Shown piece after piece: positions 44,732 to 52,885 of a stretch of 64,000 bases of DNA (the stretch's first letter is position 1; every line of letters starts with the position of its first letter). A model generated the notes under the pieces. That model saw nothing but the letters and a program-made list of their open reading frames with translations. It had not been told where the DNA came from and searched no databases. The position numbers and the translations under genes were made by a program. The stretch comes from Pontibacillus litoralis JSM 072002 (GTDB lineage Bacteria > Bacillota > Bacilli > Bacillales > BH030062), in the NCBI RefSeq assembly GCF_000775615.1, contig NZ_AVPG01000018.1, positions 1-64,000 of the forward strand. The letters are read 5' to 3'.

Positions 44732-45523
44732 ATGTGTCGCGTATTAATTGCTAGCCCGTATGAATCTGATCGAAACTACTTAAAAGAAATCTATCGTAAC
44801 TATTTTTTCAATGTTACTTTCATACAAGATGCAACTACAGCCGAAGAGGCTTATGAACGGTCCGAAACACAACAGCCCGATATGCTTCTACTTGATGTAA
44901 GCGCTTCAAATGATGAGGTATTTCAATATAAAACGAACATTGTCAAAAATCATCCAAACGTTAAAGTTATCTTAATGGACAATGAAGAAAACTTTAAACG
45001 CGCCCAAACCGCCATACGTTGTGGTGTCATCGATTATCTCGTGAAACCTTTAGATGAAGAAGAATGTAAATCCGCTATCCATCGCGCTATTTTAGCATTA
45101 AACCAAGTATCCCTTCTTCATTATGAAAGAAAGTCCGTTACAGATACTACGAAAGAAAGCGCAAGCCAAATGATGCAATACGTTCATGAACACTACCATG
45201 AAGAAATCAATTTAGAAACACTAGCACGCTTCATGCACTTAAACAAAAACTATGTAAGTCGCTTCTTCAAAGAAACAGTAGGCATGACTTTCGTAACGTA
45301 CTTACGCCATTATCGCATCGAACAAGCAAAGAAATTATTGCGCACGTCCGAATTAACCGTAACTGAAATTTCCGAGCAGGTTGGCTATCCCGATCTCACA
45401 TACTTTAGTCGAATCTTCAAAAAGGAAACGACCTATACACCTAATCAATACAAGAACACCTATCAAGGGGAGCACACACCTGCAGACATTGATCATGCAG
45501 AGAGAATTGCGGGAGATCATTAG
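44732..45523 (+). CDS. Response regulator with AraC-type DNA-binding domain
   Basis: A 263-residue regulator. The receiver domain (residues 1-120) has the phospho-acceptor Asp in DMLLLDVSAS and Lys in YLVKPLDEE. The C-terminal AraC-type double helix-turn-helix shows INLETLARFMHLNKNYVSRFFKE, TFVTYLRHYRIEQAKKLL and VGYPDLTYFSRIFKKETT, with YTPNQYK. No cognate sensor kinase is next to it. It is divergent from the acylating aldehyde dehydrogenase gene and probably regulates it; the input signal is unknown. The start after AAAAGGAAAGTGG is at ATG 44732. Confidence 0.9.
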   Translation: MCRVLIASPYESDRNYLKEIYRNYFFNVTFIQDATTAEEAYERSETQQPDMLLLDVSASNDEVFQYKTNIVKNHPNVKVILMDNEENFKRAQTAIRCGVIDYLVKPLDEEECKSAIHRAILALNQVSLLHYERKSVTDTTKESASQMMQYVHEHYHEEINLETLARFMHLNKNYVSRFFKETVGMTFVTYLRHYRIEQAKKLLRTSELTVTEISEQVGYPDLTYFSRIFKKETTYTPNQYKNTYQGEHTPADIDHAERIAGDH

Positions 45524-45608
45524 AGAGATAAATTACGTACAACCACTTAAATATACACGAGCATAACTGTAAAAAAGGGCACTATGGACGGGGGAGAATA
45601 ATAAAAAA

Positions 45609-45997
45609 TTTTACTTATCATCTTTTAAAATTGGAAGTGAAGGACAAAAACTCAAGGAAATCACAAAAAAACGGAAATAAGAAGGTTGCTTTTATTAATA
45701 ACGCTTTAGATTTTGCGACGGATTTAGAACGGAGAAACAAAAGCGACACAACGGACATTTCTGATCTTGAAAGATTGGGTTTTGCAGTTGATATATTAGA
45801 TCTGAAACAGTATTTTCATAACCCAGATGAACCGGGAGAAAAACCCAATTATTATGTTGTGATTTGGGTAAGGGGTGGCAATTCCTTTGTCCTTAGACGG
45901 GCGATGAGGCTGAGTGGTTTTGATGAGATAGTAAAAGGATATTTTACTAACGACAAAGATATTTTATATGGTGGATATAGTGCAGGTATTTGTAATC
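45609..45997 (+). pseudogene. Peptidase E (S51 family) pseudogene, frameshifted and truncated
   Basis: A fragment of a dipeptidase E-like gene. The opening FYLSSFKIGSEGQ sits in one frame (from 45609), which stops at 45678; the body KKVAFINNALDFATDLERRN lies in another frame. One extra A near 45675 explains the shift. The body continues through YYVVIWVRGGNSF to the catalytic GGYSAGIC serine motif and then stops matching at about 45997, where an acyl-CoA ligase fragment in the opposite direction begins. About half of the usual 230-residue protein is missing, and no start codon fits the first frame. Clearly a dead gene. Confidence 0.85.
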
Positions 45998-46840
45998 AAG
46001 TGGAGCACCTCCATACACCCAGTAGGTCATAGAGCTCAAGTCGTAATCTTGTATATTCGGATGTTTGGCAGTCAACAAGTAAGCCACAGGAGCGCCGAAG
46101 AAATGAGTCACGTGTTCTCTAGCGACAAGGTCAAGGAGTAAGTCTGGGGTGAAAGTTGGTGCAAGAACGTGGGTAGCACCAACGTAGGTCGCAGATAGCA
46201 TAAATAAGTGAAGAGGCGCAGAGTGACTTAGCGGCATCATGTGGAGCACGCGACTTTGAAGGTCCATCTTCATTTCGATTGCCATCATTGTGGCGACCGT
46301 CTGAATGTTACGATTTGTAAATAAGACACCTTTCTGCTTGCCAGTAGTGCCTGAAGTGTAAAGCAGTGCGACTTCATCGTCTTCCTTTGACGTTGAGACT
46401 CGCGGTGTTAAATCCGCATTCTGGATCACGTGCTCCATGGAACGCCACCCAGCTGCTGCTTCCCCTGTTTTCAAGCAAATAAGATCAAATTCAGCTAACG
46501 ACATCACTTGCGAGAAAAGCAAATCATGCGTTAGAAACGCTTTGGCATCACTATGCTCAACAATATATTGAATTTCATCATATACTAGTTTCGCGTTGAT
46601 TGGTACGATAATAGCATCAAGGCGCTGAACAGCATAATAAACATTCAGAAATTCTTCTGTATTTGGCATATGAAGAATAACTTTGTCTCCTTTATCAACC
46701 CCTAAAGAAGCTAGTCCATTAGCTAACTGATTGACGGTCTTGTCCCATTCTTCGTAAGTGATGCGGTTACTGCCTGATACAATCGCTTCATGCTGAGGAT
46801 GTCTCCTCACTTGCATTGCTAACACTTCAGATCCATTCAT
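45998..46840 (-). pseudogene. AMP-dependent acyl-CoA ligase, 3'-truncated
   Basis: N-terminal 280 residues of an acyl-CoA ligase/AMP-binding enzyme: EAIVSGSNRITYEEWDKTVN, the ATP-binding P-loop LLYTSGTTGKQKGVLFTN and YWVYGGAPL. After that the frame runs into the antisense of the peptidase E remnant and ends at 45947 with unrelated residues. Normal enzymes have about 510 residues, so the adenylation core's end and the whole C-terminal domain, including the catalytic Lys, are missing. Start ATG follows the MerR gene by one base. Non-functional by its form. Confidence 0.88.
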
Positions 46841-46841
46841 T

Positions 46842-47225
46842 TTATTCCTCCTTTTGATTCCTTAACTTCTCCCGAAACTGCTGTAACATCTCTTCCATCT
46901 CCCTACGCATCTCTATTAATTCCTCAATCTTCTCAGTCACCTCCTTCACTTTCTCTTCCCCATAACGAATGGTTCTCTCTAACTGCTTGGTCCCAGATGG
47001 ATCTTGATCAAAGAGTTGGACCATCTCTTTAATCTCGTCTAGTTTGAAGCCAAACTTCTTCCCACGGAAAATAAGCACCAGCCGCGTCATCTCTTTCTTC
47101 CCATAAATCCGCTGACCTGTCTCTGTTCGATGTGGTGTAATCATTCCTAACTGTTCGTAGTAACGAATGGTTCGCGGGCTAACATCAAACTTTTTCGTCA
47201 ACACAGAAATGGTGTATGTTTCCAC
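46842..47225 (-). CDS. MerR-family transcriptional regulator
   Basis: A 127-residue MerR regulator. The winged helix begins YTISVLTKKFDVSPRTIRYY and continues EQLGMITPHRTETGQRIYG; a helix-loop-helix and coiled-coil dimerisation segment (residues 75-127) follow, ending in REMEEMLQQFREKLR. No cysteines suited to metal sensing are present. GTG start. It forms an operon with the truncated acyl-CoA ligase, which it likely regulated. MerR regulators paired with fatty-acid CoA ligases are common in Bacillus. Confidence 0.88.
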   Translation of the reverse strand: METYTISVLTKKFDVSPRTIRYYEQLGMITPHRTETGQRIYGKKEMTRLVLIFRGKKFGFKLDEIKEMVQLFDQDPSGTKQLERTIRYGEEKVKEVTEKIEELIEMRREMEEMLQQFREKLRNQKEE

Positions 47226-47425
47226 ATCCCCACCCTCTTTTGTCTTAATTTTCTAATTATTTATAGTTTACCATTTACGCTAACGTCAAGTTCAATTCCT
47301 TTTTAATTGGAAACTTAATATTAACTTGTACTTTCGATGATTATATATATAACTCTAGCAAGCATTCCTTAATAAACTATCTAATATCGCTAATCTCTAC
47401 ATACTAATTAGCCAGCACAAATAAA

Positions 47426-47455
47426 GAAAGGACCTATATAATGACGAGTCCTTTC
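47426..47455 (-). terminator. Terminator of the MFS exporter gene
   Basis: GAAAGGAC and GTCCTTTC form an eight-base stem with a 14-base loop on the minus strand, followed by TTTATTTG, about 30 bases after the MFS stop. Confidence 0.75.
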
Positions 47456-47484
47456 CTAAAAAAAATATTCGCAATTTTTATTCT

Positions 47485-48690
47485 TTAGTTCCTTCCAAAG
47501 CCCTGTTTCATTTTATAAATGAGTAATAATACTCCGAACAACGTAGTGATGGCTCCTGTAAATAATATTAAAACCTCCACATTATCGTACATCATAGGAA
47601 GTGCCAAGCTTATTAAAATCAAAACAGATGTTAATGAGTAAATATATGTTGCAACTTTACCGATCTCATTGTAATCATAAGAGTTATAAATCATCTTATC
47701 ATAAACATTACCTGATATCCCTATGACAAAAAATGCCACAGAAAATAATATTAACTTGATGTACATGTTATCTATAAAGACAATTCCTACAATAGACAAT
47801 CCAGATATTAAGTAATCAACCATAAAAAAATTCAAAGGAGCCGCTTTAAATTTAGGTGAAACCAATACTCCTAAAAACTCTGATCCTTTTTGAAAAGCTA
47901 AAACCAATCCCAAATACTCAACACTTACATCAATTACAATTAAATATGCTGGGGCTATTCTCATAATCATTGTGGTAAGACCATTTAATATACCTTCCAT
48001 ATAAATAATGCTAGACGCTACTTTTTCTTTAGAGAATACGTCAAAAGCAAGCTTTAATGATTTTAAATAGCCTGTTTCGTCTCTTTCAGTATCCCTTGAT
48101 TTATCCATTGTATGCTTTTTAGATTTGATAGGGATAAAAAATAAAACGCCTATTATTAGTAGTAAAATGTCCATTCTCATTAGTAAATATATTGAAACAT
48201 ACACTAACAATATAGACGACATTAAGTTTGAAAGTACATCTACAAAATTCTTACTCAAGTACATGTAGTTCACCGAGCTATTAATATCATCTTTGTTATA
48301 ATCTAGTATTTCGGGAACAAAGCTAGTTTGTATAGGATATATTAAAGTATTGACAAAGAAAAATAAAAAGTGTAAGGCAAATAACCATTCAACAGGTAAT
48401 TCATAAGTCAGTACAAGAAGAACGCAAGTAACAGAAATAATCTGTACCATTTGCAAGTATATCAGTGCGTTTTTTTTACTTTTTATTTTATCTATGTATG
48501 GGGAAAATAAAAAAACAAAAACTGAAGGTATAAAACTTAACATCCCAAAAAAAGCCAGATATCCTACTCCCAAATTATAAATCGAAACAATCGCCAAAGA
48601 TAATACAATGTAGTATAAACTATCACCAATATTTATTGTTATTCTACCTATCATGAAGCATAAAAAATTTTTATTTCTTTTCAAGATCAT
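47485..48690 (-). CDS. MFS transporter (macrolide-efflux-like)
   Basis: A 401-residue major facilitator superfamily protein with 10-12 hydrophobic segments, most like the MFS_3/macrolide-efflux group by its opening FLCFMIGRITINIGDSLYYI and FSPYIDKIKSKKNALIYLQ. Its codons are more AT-rich than those of the genes to the left, and it lies next to the transposon-end cluster at 48909, so it may be accessory DNA. No ribosome binding site better than GGAAAG is seen nine bases before ATG 48690. Substrate unknown. Confidence 0.8.
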   Translation of the reverse strand: MILKRNKNFLCFMIGRITINIGDSLYYIVLSLAIVSIYNLGVGYLAFFGMLSFIPSVFVFLFSPYIDKIKSKKNALIYLQMVQIISVTCVLLVLTYELPVEWLFALHFLFFFVNTLIYPIQTSFVPEILDYNKDDINSSVNYMYLSKNFVDVLSNLMSSILLVYVSIYLLMRMDILLLIIGVLFFIPIKSKKHTMDKSRDTERDETGYLKSLKLAFDVFSKEKVASSIIYMEGILNGLTTMIMRIAPAYLIVIDVSVEYLGLVLAFQKGSEFLGVLVSPKFKAAPLNFFMVDYLISGLSIVGIVFIDNMYIKLILFSVAFFVIGISGNVYDKMIYNSYDYNEIGKVATYIYSLTSVLILISLALPMMYDNVEVLILFTGAITTLFGVLLLIYKMKQGFGRN

Positions 48691-48908
48691 ATTTATAAAC
48701 TTTCCAATCTAAAATATTTATCTGAACAGCCTTGTGTCAAACATTTATATTCCTTTGAGCCTTTTACTTATAATTAGCGATCTCCGTTACGTATAGAAAT
48801 GTTAATAACCTCCATTAAATCCTTAAAAATACATTAACATGTTATTTCTAATAATTCAAATTATTTTGACGAAATTTGGTTGTGTTTTAATGTGAAAGAT
48901 TCATTAAG
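48691..48908. other. Intergenic DNA left of the transposon ends
   Basis: AT-rich, no gene or repeat seen. The region may contain the MFS promoter. Confidence 0.5.
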
Positions 48909-49017
48909 GGAAACATTAATAAACCGTGACAAGACTAGGGATTGGACATAAAAAGGCCCCGAAATCGGAAATGTTTATTTTACGAAATCGGGGTCTTAAT
49001 CGGAAATATTTATTTTA
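48909..49017. repeat. Tn7-like right-end copy R1 (two TnsB-type motifs)
   Basis: Two direct copies of the motif AAATCGGAAATGTTTATTTT (48962-48981 and about 48998-49017, the second with ATATT in the middle). The 109-base segment from GGAAAC to the second motif closely resembles 49233-49342, including the arms CCCCGA and TCGGGG that bracket the first motif. The closely spaced sites look like a Tn7 right end, facing left. The tail TTAGTCA differs from the presumed ACA terminus of R2. Confidence 0.7.
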
Positions 49018-49031
49018 GTTAGTCAAATTTC

Positions 49032-49220
49032 TGTGACATTAAAATAAACATCCCTCAAATCACCTCACTCAAACCCCCACTCCACCGTTCGAGTTAAAAT
49101 AAAGATTTCCGACCGAACCCCCATTTTGAAGGATTTTTGATTCAAAAACACTCCATTTATCCCCTCTTTTTCGCCTGTTTTTTCACCTTTTTTTCTGTTT
49201 TAAAATAAAGTTTTCCGAGA
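49032..49220. repeat. Tn7-like left end (three TnsB-type motifs)
   Basis: Begins TGTGACATTAAAATAAACAT, then has inverse-orientation motif copies at 49040-49056, 49095-49115 and 49201-49220. Widely spaced sites in one orientation, starting with TGT, are how the left end of Tn7 is built. This is the best candidate for the left terminus of the tnsABCD-bearing element. Confidence 0.72.
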
Positions 49221-49232
49221 ATGTTGCGTAAT

Positions 49233-49370
49233 GGAAACACGAGATAACCGAGAAAAGACAAGGGATGAGCATGAAAAAGACCCTGAAATCGGAAATGTTT
49301 ATTTTCACGAAATCGGGGTCTGAATCGGAAATGTTTATTTTGATTGAGAGATGTTTATTTTAATTAGACA
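49233..49370. repeat. Tn7-like right-end copy R2 (three TnsB-type motifs)
   Basis: Direct motif copies at 49286-49305, 49323-49341 and 49346-49362, ending TTTTAATTAGACA at 49370. The last 25 bases are the reverse complement of the left end's first 25 with 21 matches. An additional half-like motif ACCGAATATTTATTTTA lies at 49398-49414. This could be the right end of a mini-element that starts at 49032. Confidence 0.7.
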
Positions 49371-49477
49371 TAGTAGATTTACGCCAGTGTTTACTATACC
49401 GAATATTTATTTTAATAAAATGTTATCAAACTATGGTAAAATTGCATAAAATATTCAAATTAATGGAGGGATTTAAA

Positions 49478-49864
49478 ATGGATAGTAGAGAACAGATCAC
49501 AAGATTAGAGAATGAGGTCAGAGAATTAAAAACTACATTAGAGGAGTTAGAGTTCAGACAAGATTTAATATTCCATGATTCACCAGTCAATAGAATCATT
49601 TACGAATATAAAGTAACCAAACAACAATATGACAAAGTGATGGATCTTATGGATCAATATAGAGAGAAGATCGAGAATAATGAAAAAGTTTCTCATGGTG
49701 TTTTTGAACAAAAAATATATGATCTTATTCCACAACAGTCAGGTAATTATCACTTTGTCGAATTTTTAGCAGCAGCTTTTAAAGAAGAAAATCGTTGGGA
49801 AGAAGTGTTCCTAACATTGTACAGTGATATGCCAAAATTCAAAAATTTAAAGGAAAGAGGTTAG
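49478..49864 (+). CDS. DUF1878-like cargo protein
   Basis: A 128-residue, highly charged protein: an N-terminal coiled coil (EQITRLENEVRELKTTLEEL), then VTKQQYDKVMDLMDQYREKI and YHFVEFLAAAFKEENRWEEV. The second half resembles the DUF1878 family of small Bacillus proteins. GGAGGG is seven bases before ATG 49478; the longer frame from 49433 begins in the transposon end and lacks a ribosome binding site. It is the first gene inside the left end. Function unknown. Confidence 0.65.
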   Translation: MDSREQITRLENEVRELKTTLEELEFRQDLIFHDSPVNRIIYEYKVTKQQYDKVMDLMDQYREKIENNEKVSHGVFEQKIYDLIPQQSGNYHFVEFLAAAFKEENRWEEVFLTLYSDMPKFKNLKERG

Positions 49865-49868
49865 GCTT

Positions 49869-50360
49869 TTGCATTTTGGAGAAGTTTTAGGGATTATTGG
49901 TAGTATAGCAAGTATTATTAGTATAATTGGTGCAGTAGTTTCATGGAAGAAAGCTAATAAAGCTAAATTATATAGTGACATTTATTACACCACTGATACC
50001 AAAGAGAGCCTTCAAGCAGTTTTTGTTAGGTTACAAGGAATACAAGAACTAACTTATAAATTAAATAGTAATAATAAGCGTGGGTTTAATCAAGAAAAGG
50101 AAATTAGAAACTATGAAGAAATTATGCAAAAAATTATATACTTAATAAATATTATGCCTACAGGTTTTACTATTATTCTATCCAGGCTACGTACTTTAAA
50201 AGAAACATTTGATTCTAAGATTCAAAAGGAAGAAATAATGGATTCACAGGAGTTGTTTACTTTTAAGAATTCTTTGGGTTTATGTATTGAAGATGTAAAG
50301 GGAGAAACTCAAAATTTAAGAAAAGAGTTAGATGATTTACAAAGTAATGCTACATTATAA
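49869..50360 (+). CDS. Cargo protein with N-terminal membrane segment, unknown
   Basis: A 163-residue protein. Residues 5-25 (EVLGIIGSIASIISIIGAVV) form one membrane helix, followed by a basic patch and long helices rich in charged residues (coiled-coil-like). TTG start, with GAGG eight bases before, four bases after the stop of the preceding gene, so the two are co-translated. I recognise no family. A membrane-anchored helical protein paired with a coiled-coil partner could be an effector or anchor; this is speculation. Confidence 0.6.
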   Translation: MHFGEVLGIIGSIASIISIIGAVVSWKKANKAKLYSDIYYTTDTKESLQAVFVRLQGIQELTYKLNSNNKRGFNQEKEIRNYEEIMQKIIYLINIMPTGFTIILSRLRTLKETFDSKIQKEEIMDSQELFTFKNSLGLCIEDVKGETQNLRKELDDLQSNATL

Positions 50361-50383
50361 AAGCCTCTCTAAGAGGCCTTTTA
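50359..50383. terminator. Hairpin between convergent cargo genes
   Basis: AAAGCCTCT and AGAGGCCTTT pair with a three-base loop; A and T tracts on both sides make it bidirectional. Confidence 0.8.
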
Positions 50384-50428
50384 TTATACAAATTTGTGTT
50401 AAACTGATCTGATTGTTAGCTCTAAGTA

Positions 50429-51715
50429 TTACGTTTCCCAAGGTACTACTTCATAATTCCCTTCCCAACTAGAGAATTTTAATCTATTTGCATGTACGCC
50501 TGAATAGCCTATTAAATATAGTAGTAGCATTTCTGTATAGTACATCCCCAAATTCATTATTAGATACTTAGACTTAGAGGAGAAGTGGTCTATCTTTTGA
50601 TTTCTTTTTGGATGGGCAATATGATTTCTATACTTAATTAACAGGTCAGGACCGTTTACAAAATTATCTTTAAAAATAATGTAATCACCAGTCAATTCAG
50701 TTACTACTTTTGTTAATTCTAAGGTTTTCTCTAAATTTATTCGAAAGCTATTTTCTTTATATTGTTTATTGCTAATAATTGGTGGGGATTGTTGTGTAAG
50801 CAAAATATATGAGAGCTTCTCTAGTGCTATTTGTGAATTTACAGTTTTATTTTCTATAAACAAAGTATTCAAAGCCTCTATATACCAGTGAATTATTTCT
50901 TTTATAGATTGTTTTAAGAATTCATCTTCAAATCTTTTGTTTAATAGTAGTAATAGCTCTTTGATTGAACCCCCTCTTTGTTTGGGGAACCAATTTGGTA
51001 TTCTTTTATATGGGCTCAGTAAAGGAGTTGAAAAATTTTTAAGAACTAATTCATTTTCCCTTTCACCTATTTGTATTGGGGCACCTATATGCCTACCTGA
51101 GGTGAAATTTAAAACCCATAATATTAACTCCTTAATCTCATTTATATCTCCCTCATAAAATAGAGAATCATCTATCCTTTTTATTTCAAGAATGTGAGTG
51201 AAATTAAAGCCATTGGTATCCTCTAACTTTTGAAATATACTTTCATCCTTATAATCATGTCTCATATGTAACTTAATTTTCCAGTTTCCTAGGTTAAATC
51301 CTAGCCCACCACGAAAGTGGAATTTTTCGTTATATATTGGATCACCTAAGTACTTTACATAATTCATTATATTTAGATAATAGGTATCTATCATCTGATT
51401 ACCATCGCTTTTCAATTCGCCAATAACTTGACCTCTAATATAATAATCATTTTGCACTAGATCAAGAGATGCTCTAGTAGCATACATACCTTTAACGCAC
51501 AATAACATCCCCTTACTATCCAATAATGATAAATCGAATCCTTCACATGTTCCTTCAAATTTAATACTAGGCTTTGGAACAAGAGTTAATTCAACTGTCC
51601 CATCCAATTCAAATTCACTATTTTTCACCTTTAGTTTAAAGATGCCTTTGTAGATTGGAAATTTTGTTCCTTTGCTCACAAAATATGGTGAACTAATTGC
51701 TTTTATAGAATCCAT
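50429..51715 (-). CDS. HEPN-type protein with N-terminal beta domain
   Basis: A 428-residue protein. The first 200 residues are beta-rich and without a known family; the C-terminal 150 residues are helical and contain KYRNHIAHPKR, the R-x4-H motif of HEPN RNases, near residue 370. HEPN proteins are common in abortive infection and toxin systems; the domain order recalls ApeA, but I do not see enough to call it that. ATG preceded by GGAGTGG. Last gene of a minus-strand row with the SEC-C and HTH proteins, so it may be the toxic effector. Confidence 0.65.
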   Translation of the reverse strand: MDSIKAISSPYFVSKGTKFPIYKGIFKLKVKNSEFELDGTVELTLVPKPSIKFEGTCEGFDLSLLDSKGMLLCVKGMYATRASLDLVQNDYYIRGQVIGELKSDGNQMIDTYYLNIMNYVKYLGDPIYNEKFHFRGGLGFNLGNWKIKLHMRHDYKDESIFQKLEDTNGFNFTHILEIKRIDDSLFYEGDINEIKELILWVLNFTSGRHIGAPIQIGERENELVLKNFSTPLLSPYKRIPNWFPKQRGGSIKELLLLLNKRFEDEFLKQSIKEIIHWYIEALNTLFIENKTVNSQIALEKLSYILLTQQSPPIISNKQYKENSFRINLEKTLELTKVVTELTGDYIIFKDNFVNGPDLLIKYRNHIAHPKRNQKIDHFSSKSKYLIMNLGMYYTEMLLLYLIGYSGVHANRLKFSSWEGNYEVVPWET

Positions 51716-51781
51716 TTAACCACTCCAATAAATCAACTTACACTAAGTAATTAGTATATTAATTGTATTCGTCTTATCCGC

Positions 51782-52861
51782 TTAAATATCAAACAAATCG
51801 TATACAGGTGGTCCTAATCTATCCCAAACAACACCAGACAACTCAGCTATACTCTCCATTCCCCAAATCAATGAACCAAATTCACTTTTCTTAGATTCAT
51901 CCCATTTATCCCAAGCATCAGGGTTAATAGCAATATTTTCACTAATCATGGGAAGTAGATTATTAATGTAGTTTTTCTTCTGTTGTTCAGTTGTTACGTT
52001 CATTTGTTTATAAAAATCAGAAAATAATTCATCGTTTTCTTTTAGCCATGATATAATACAATATGATTTTTCTCTTTCAGAAAAAACTACAACAAATACA
52101 TGTTTCATTAAGATATCTAATCTTGAAAGGTCTTGAATTTCATTACCTTCTAAGTCATGACTCATAGCTTCAAAACCTGTTGCTGCAAAATTTAGTGGTT
52201 GATCAAACTCCCAAATAACACTTGTTATAATGTCATAGTCTTCACTTAATAACGCTTGATCAAATTGCCTCTTAACAGGTTCAAAATCATTTAAAGCCAT
52301 ATTAATTCCACCAAAAGGATTATCTTCACTAGGAACTTTTAGCAATGATGGCCTTTTGGCATATATGAGTTGGCCCATTTTAGAGACTTCCTGTTTTTTA
52401 TGAAATTCTATAGCAAAACATCGATACGTATAAAGAAATATGTGTTCAGCACTTTTATTAAATCCATTATCTTCTATTGGCTGAAATAGCTTGTTATCAT
52501 GATAACCACAAAAACCTGTAAAGACTGATGCTTCCTTTCTACCATACTTTGTCATTACTGCAAATGGGTTGTCTGCTTTAGGACAAGGCATATATACAAC
52601 ACCATTACTTGCGATATTCTTCAACATCTTGTTATTTTGTATGGAATGAGCATTAATTATTTTCTCTGAACAAGCATTCTTGTCTGGGTGCAAACACTGT
52701 TTAATTCTTGATTCTTTCTTTATTTTTTTATACGTCTCACGATAGTTTATAGGATTTGAGAACTCTTCCTGGACGCTACCATTTGTTCTCTCAATGCAGC
52801 ATCCTTTGAATTTCTTTCCACTTCCGCATGGACAAGGATCATTTCTGCCAATCCTCTTCAC
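51782..52861 (-). CDS. SEC-C motif protein
   Basis: A protein of 359 residues with an N-terminal SEC-C zinc motif, [19 protein letters not shown], then a second Cys/His cluster ([21 protein letters not shown]) and helical regions. The frame is open to GTG 52870, but AGGGG lies there; GTG 52861, eight bases after it, gives a start [17 protein letters not shown] modules bind zinc and proteins, and in accessory regions they occur in uncharacterised or defence-linked proteins. It sits 25 bases after the HTH gene and 66 bases before the HEPN gene. Molecular role unknown. Confidence 0.75.
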   Translation of the reverse strand: MKRIGRNDPCPCGSGKKFKGCCIERTNGSVQEEFSNPINYRETYKKIKKESRIKQCLHPDKNACSEKIINAHSIQNNKMLKNIASNGVVYMPCPKADNPFAVMTKYGRKEASVFTGFCGYHDNKLFQPIEDNGFNKSAEHIFLYTYRCFAIEFHKKQEVSKMGQLIYAKRPSLLKVPSEDNPFGGINMALNDFEPVKRQFDQALLSEDYDIITSVIWEFDQPLNFAATGFEAMSHDLEGNEIQDLSRLDILMKHVFVVVFSEREKSYCIISWLKENDELFSDFYKQMNVTTEQQKKNYINNLLPMISENIAINPDAWDKWDESKKSEFGSLIWGMESIAELSGVVWDRLGPPVYDLFDI

Positions 52862-52885
52862 CACTCTCACCCCTTTTTTTGTACA

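Noticed and set aside
48909-49414. Possible CRISPR-like repeat array
   Set aside because: The repeats occur in both orientations, with irregular spacing and imperfect copies, next to tns genes; they fit transposon-end binding sites, not a CRISPR array.
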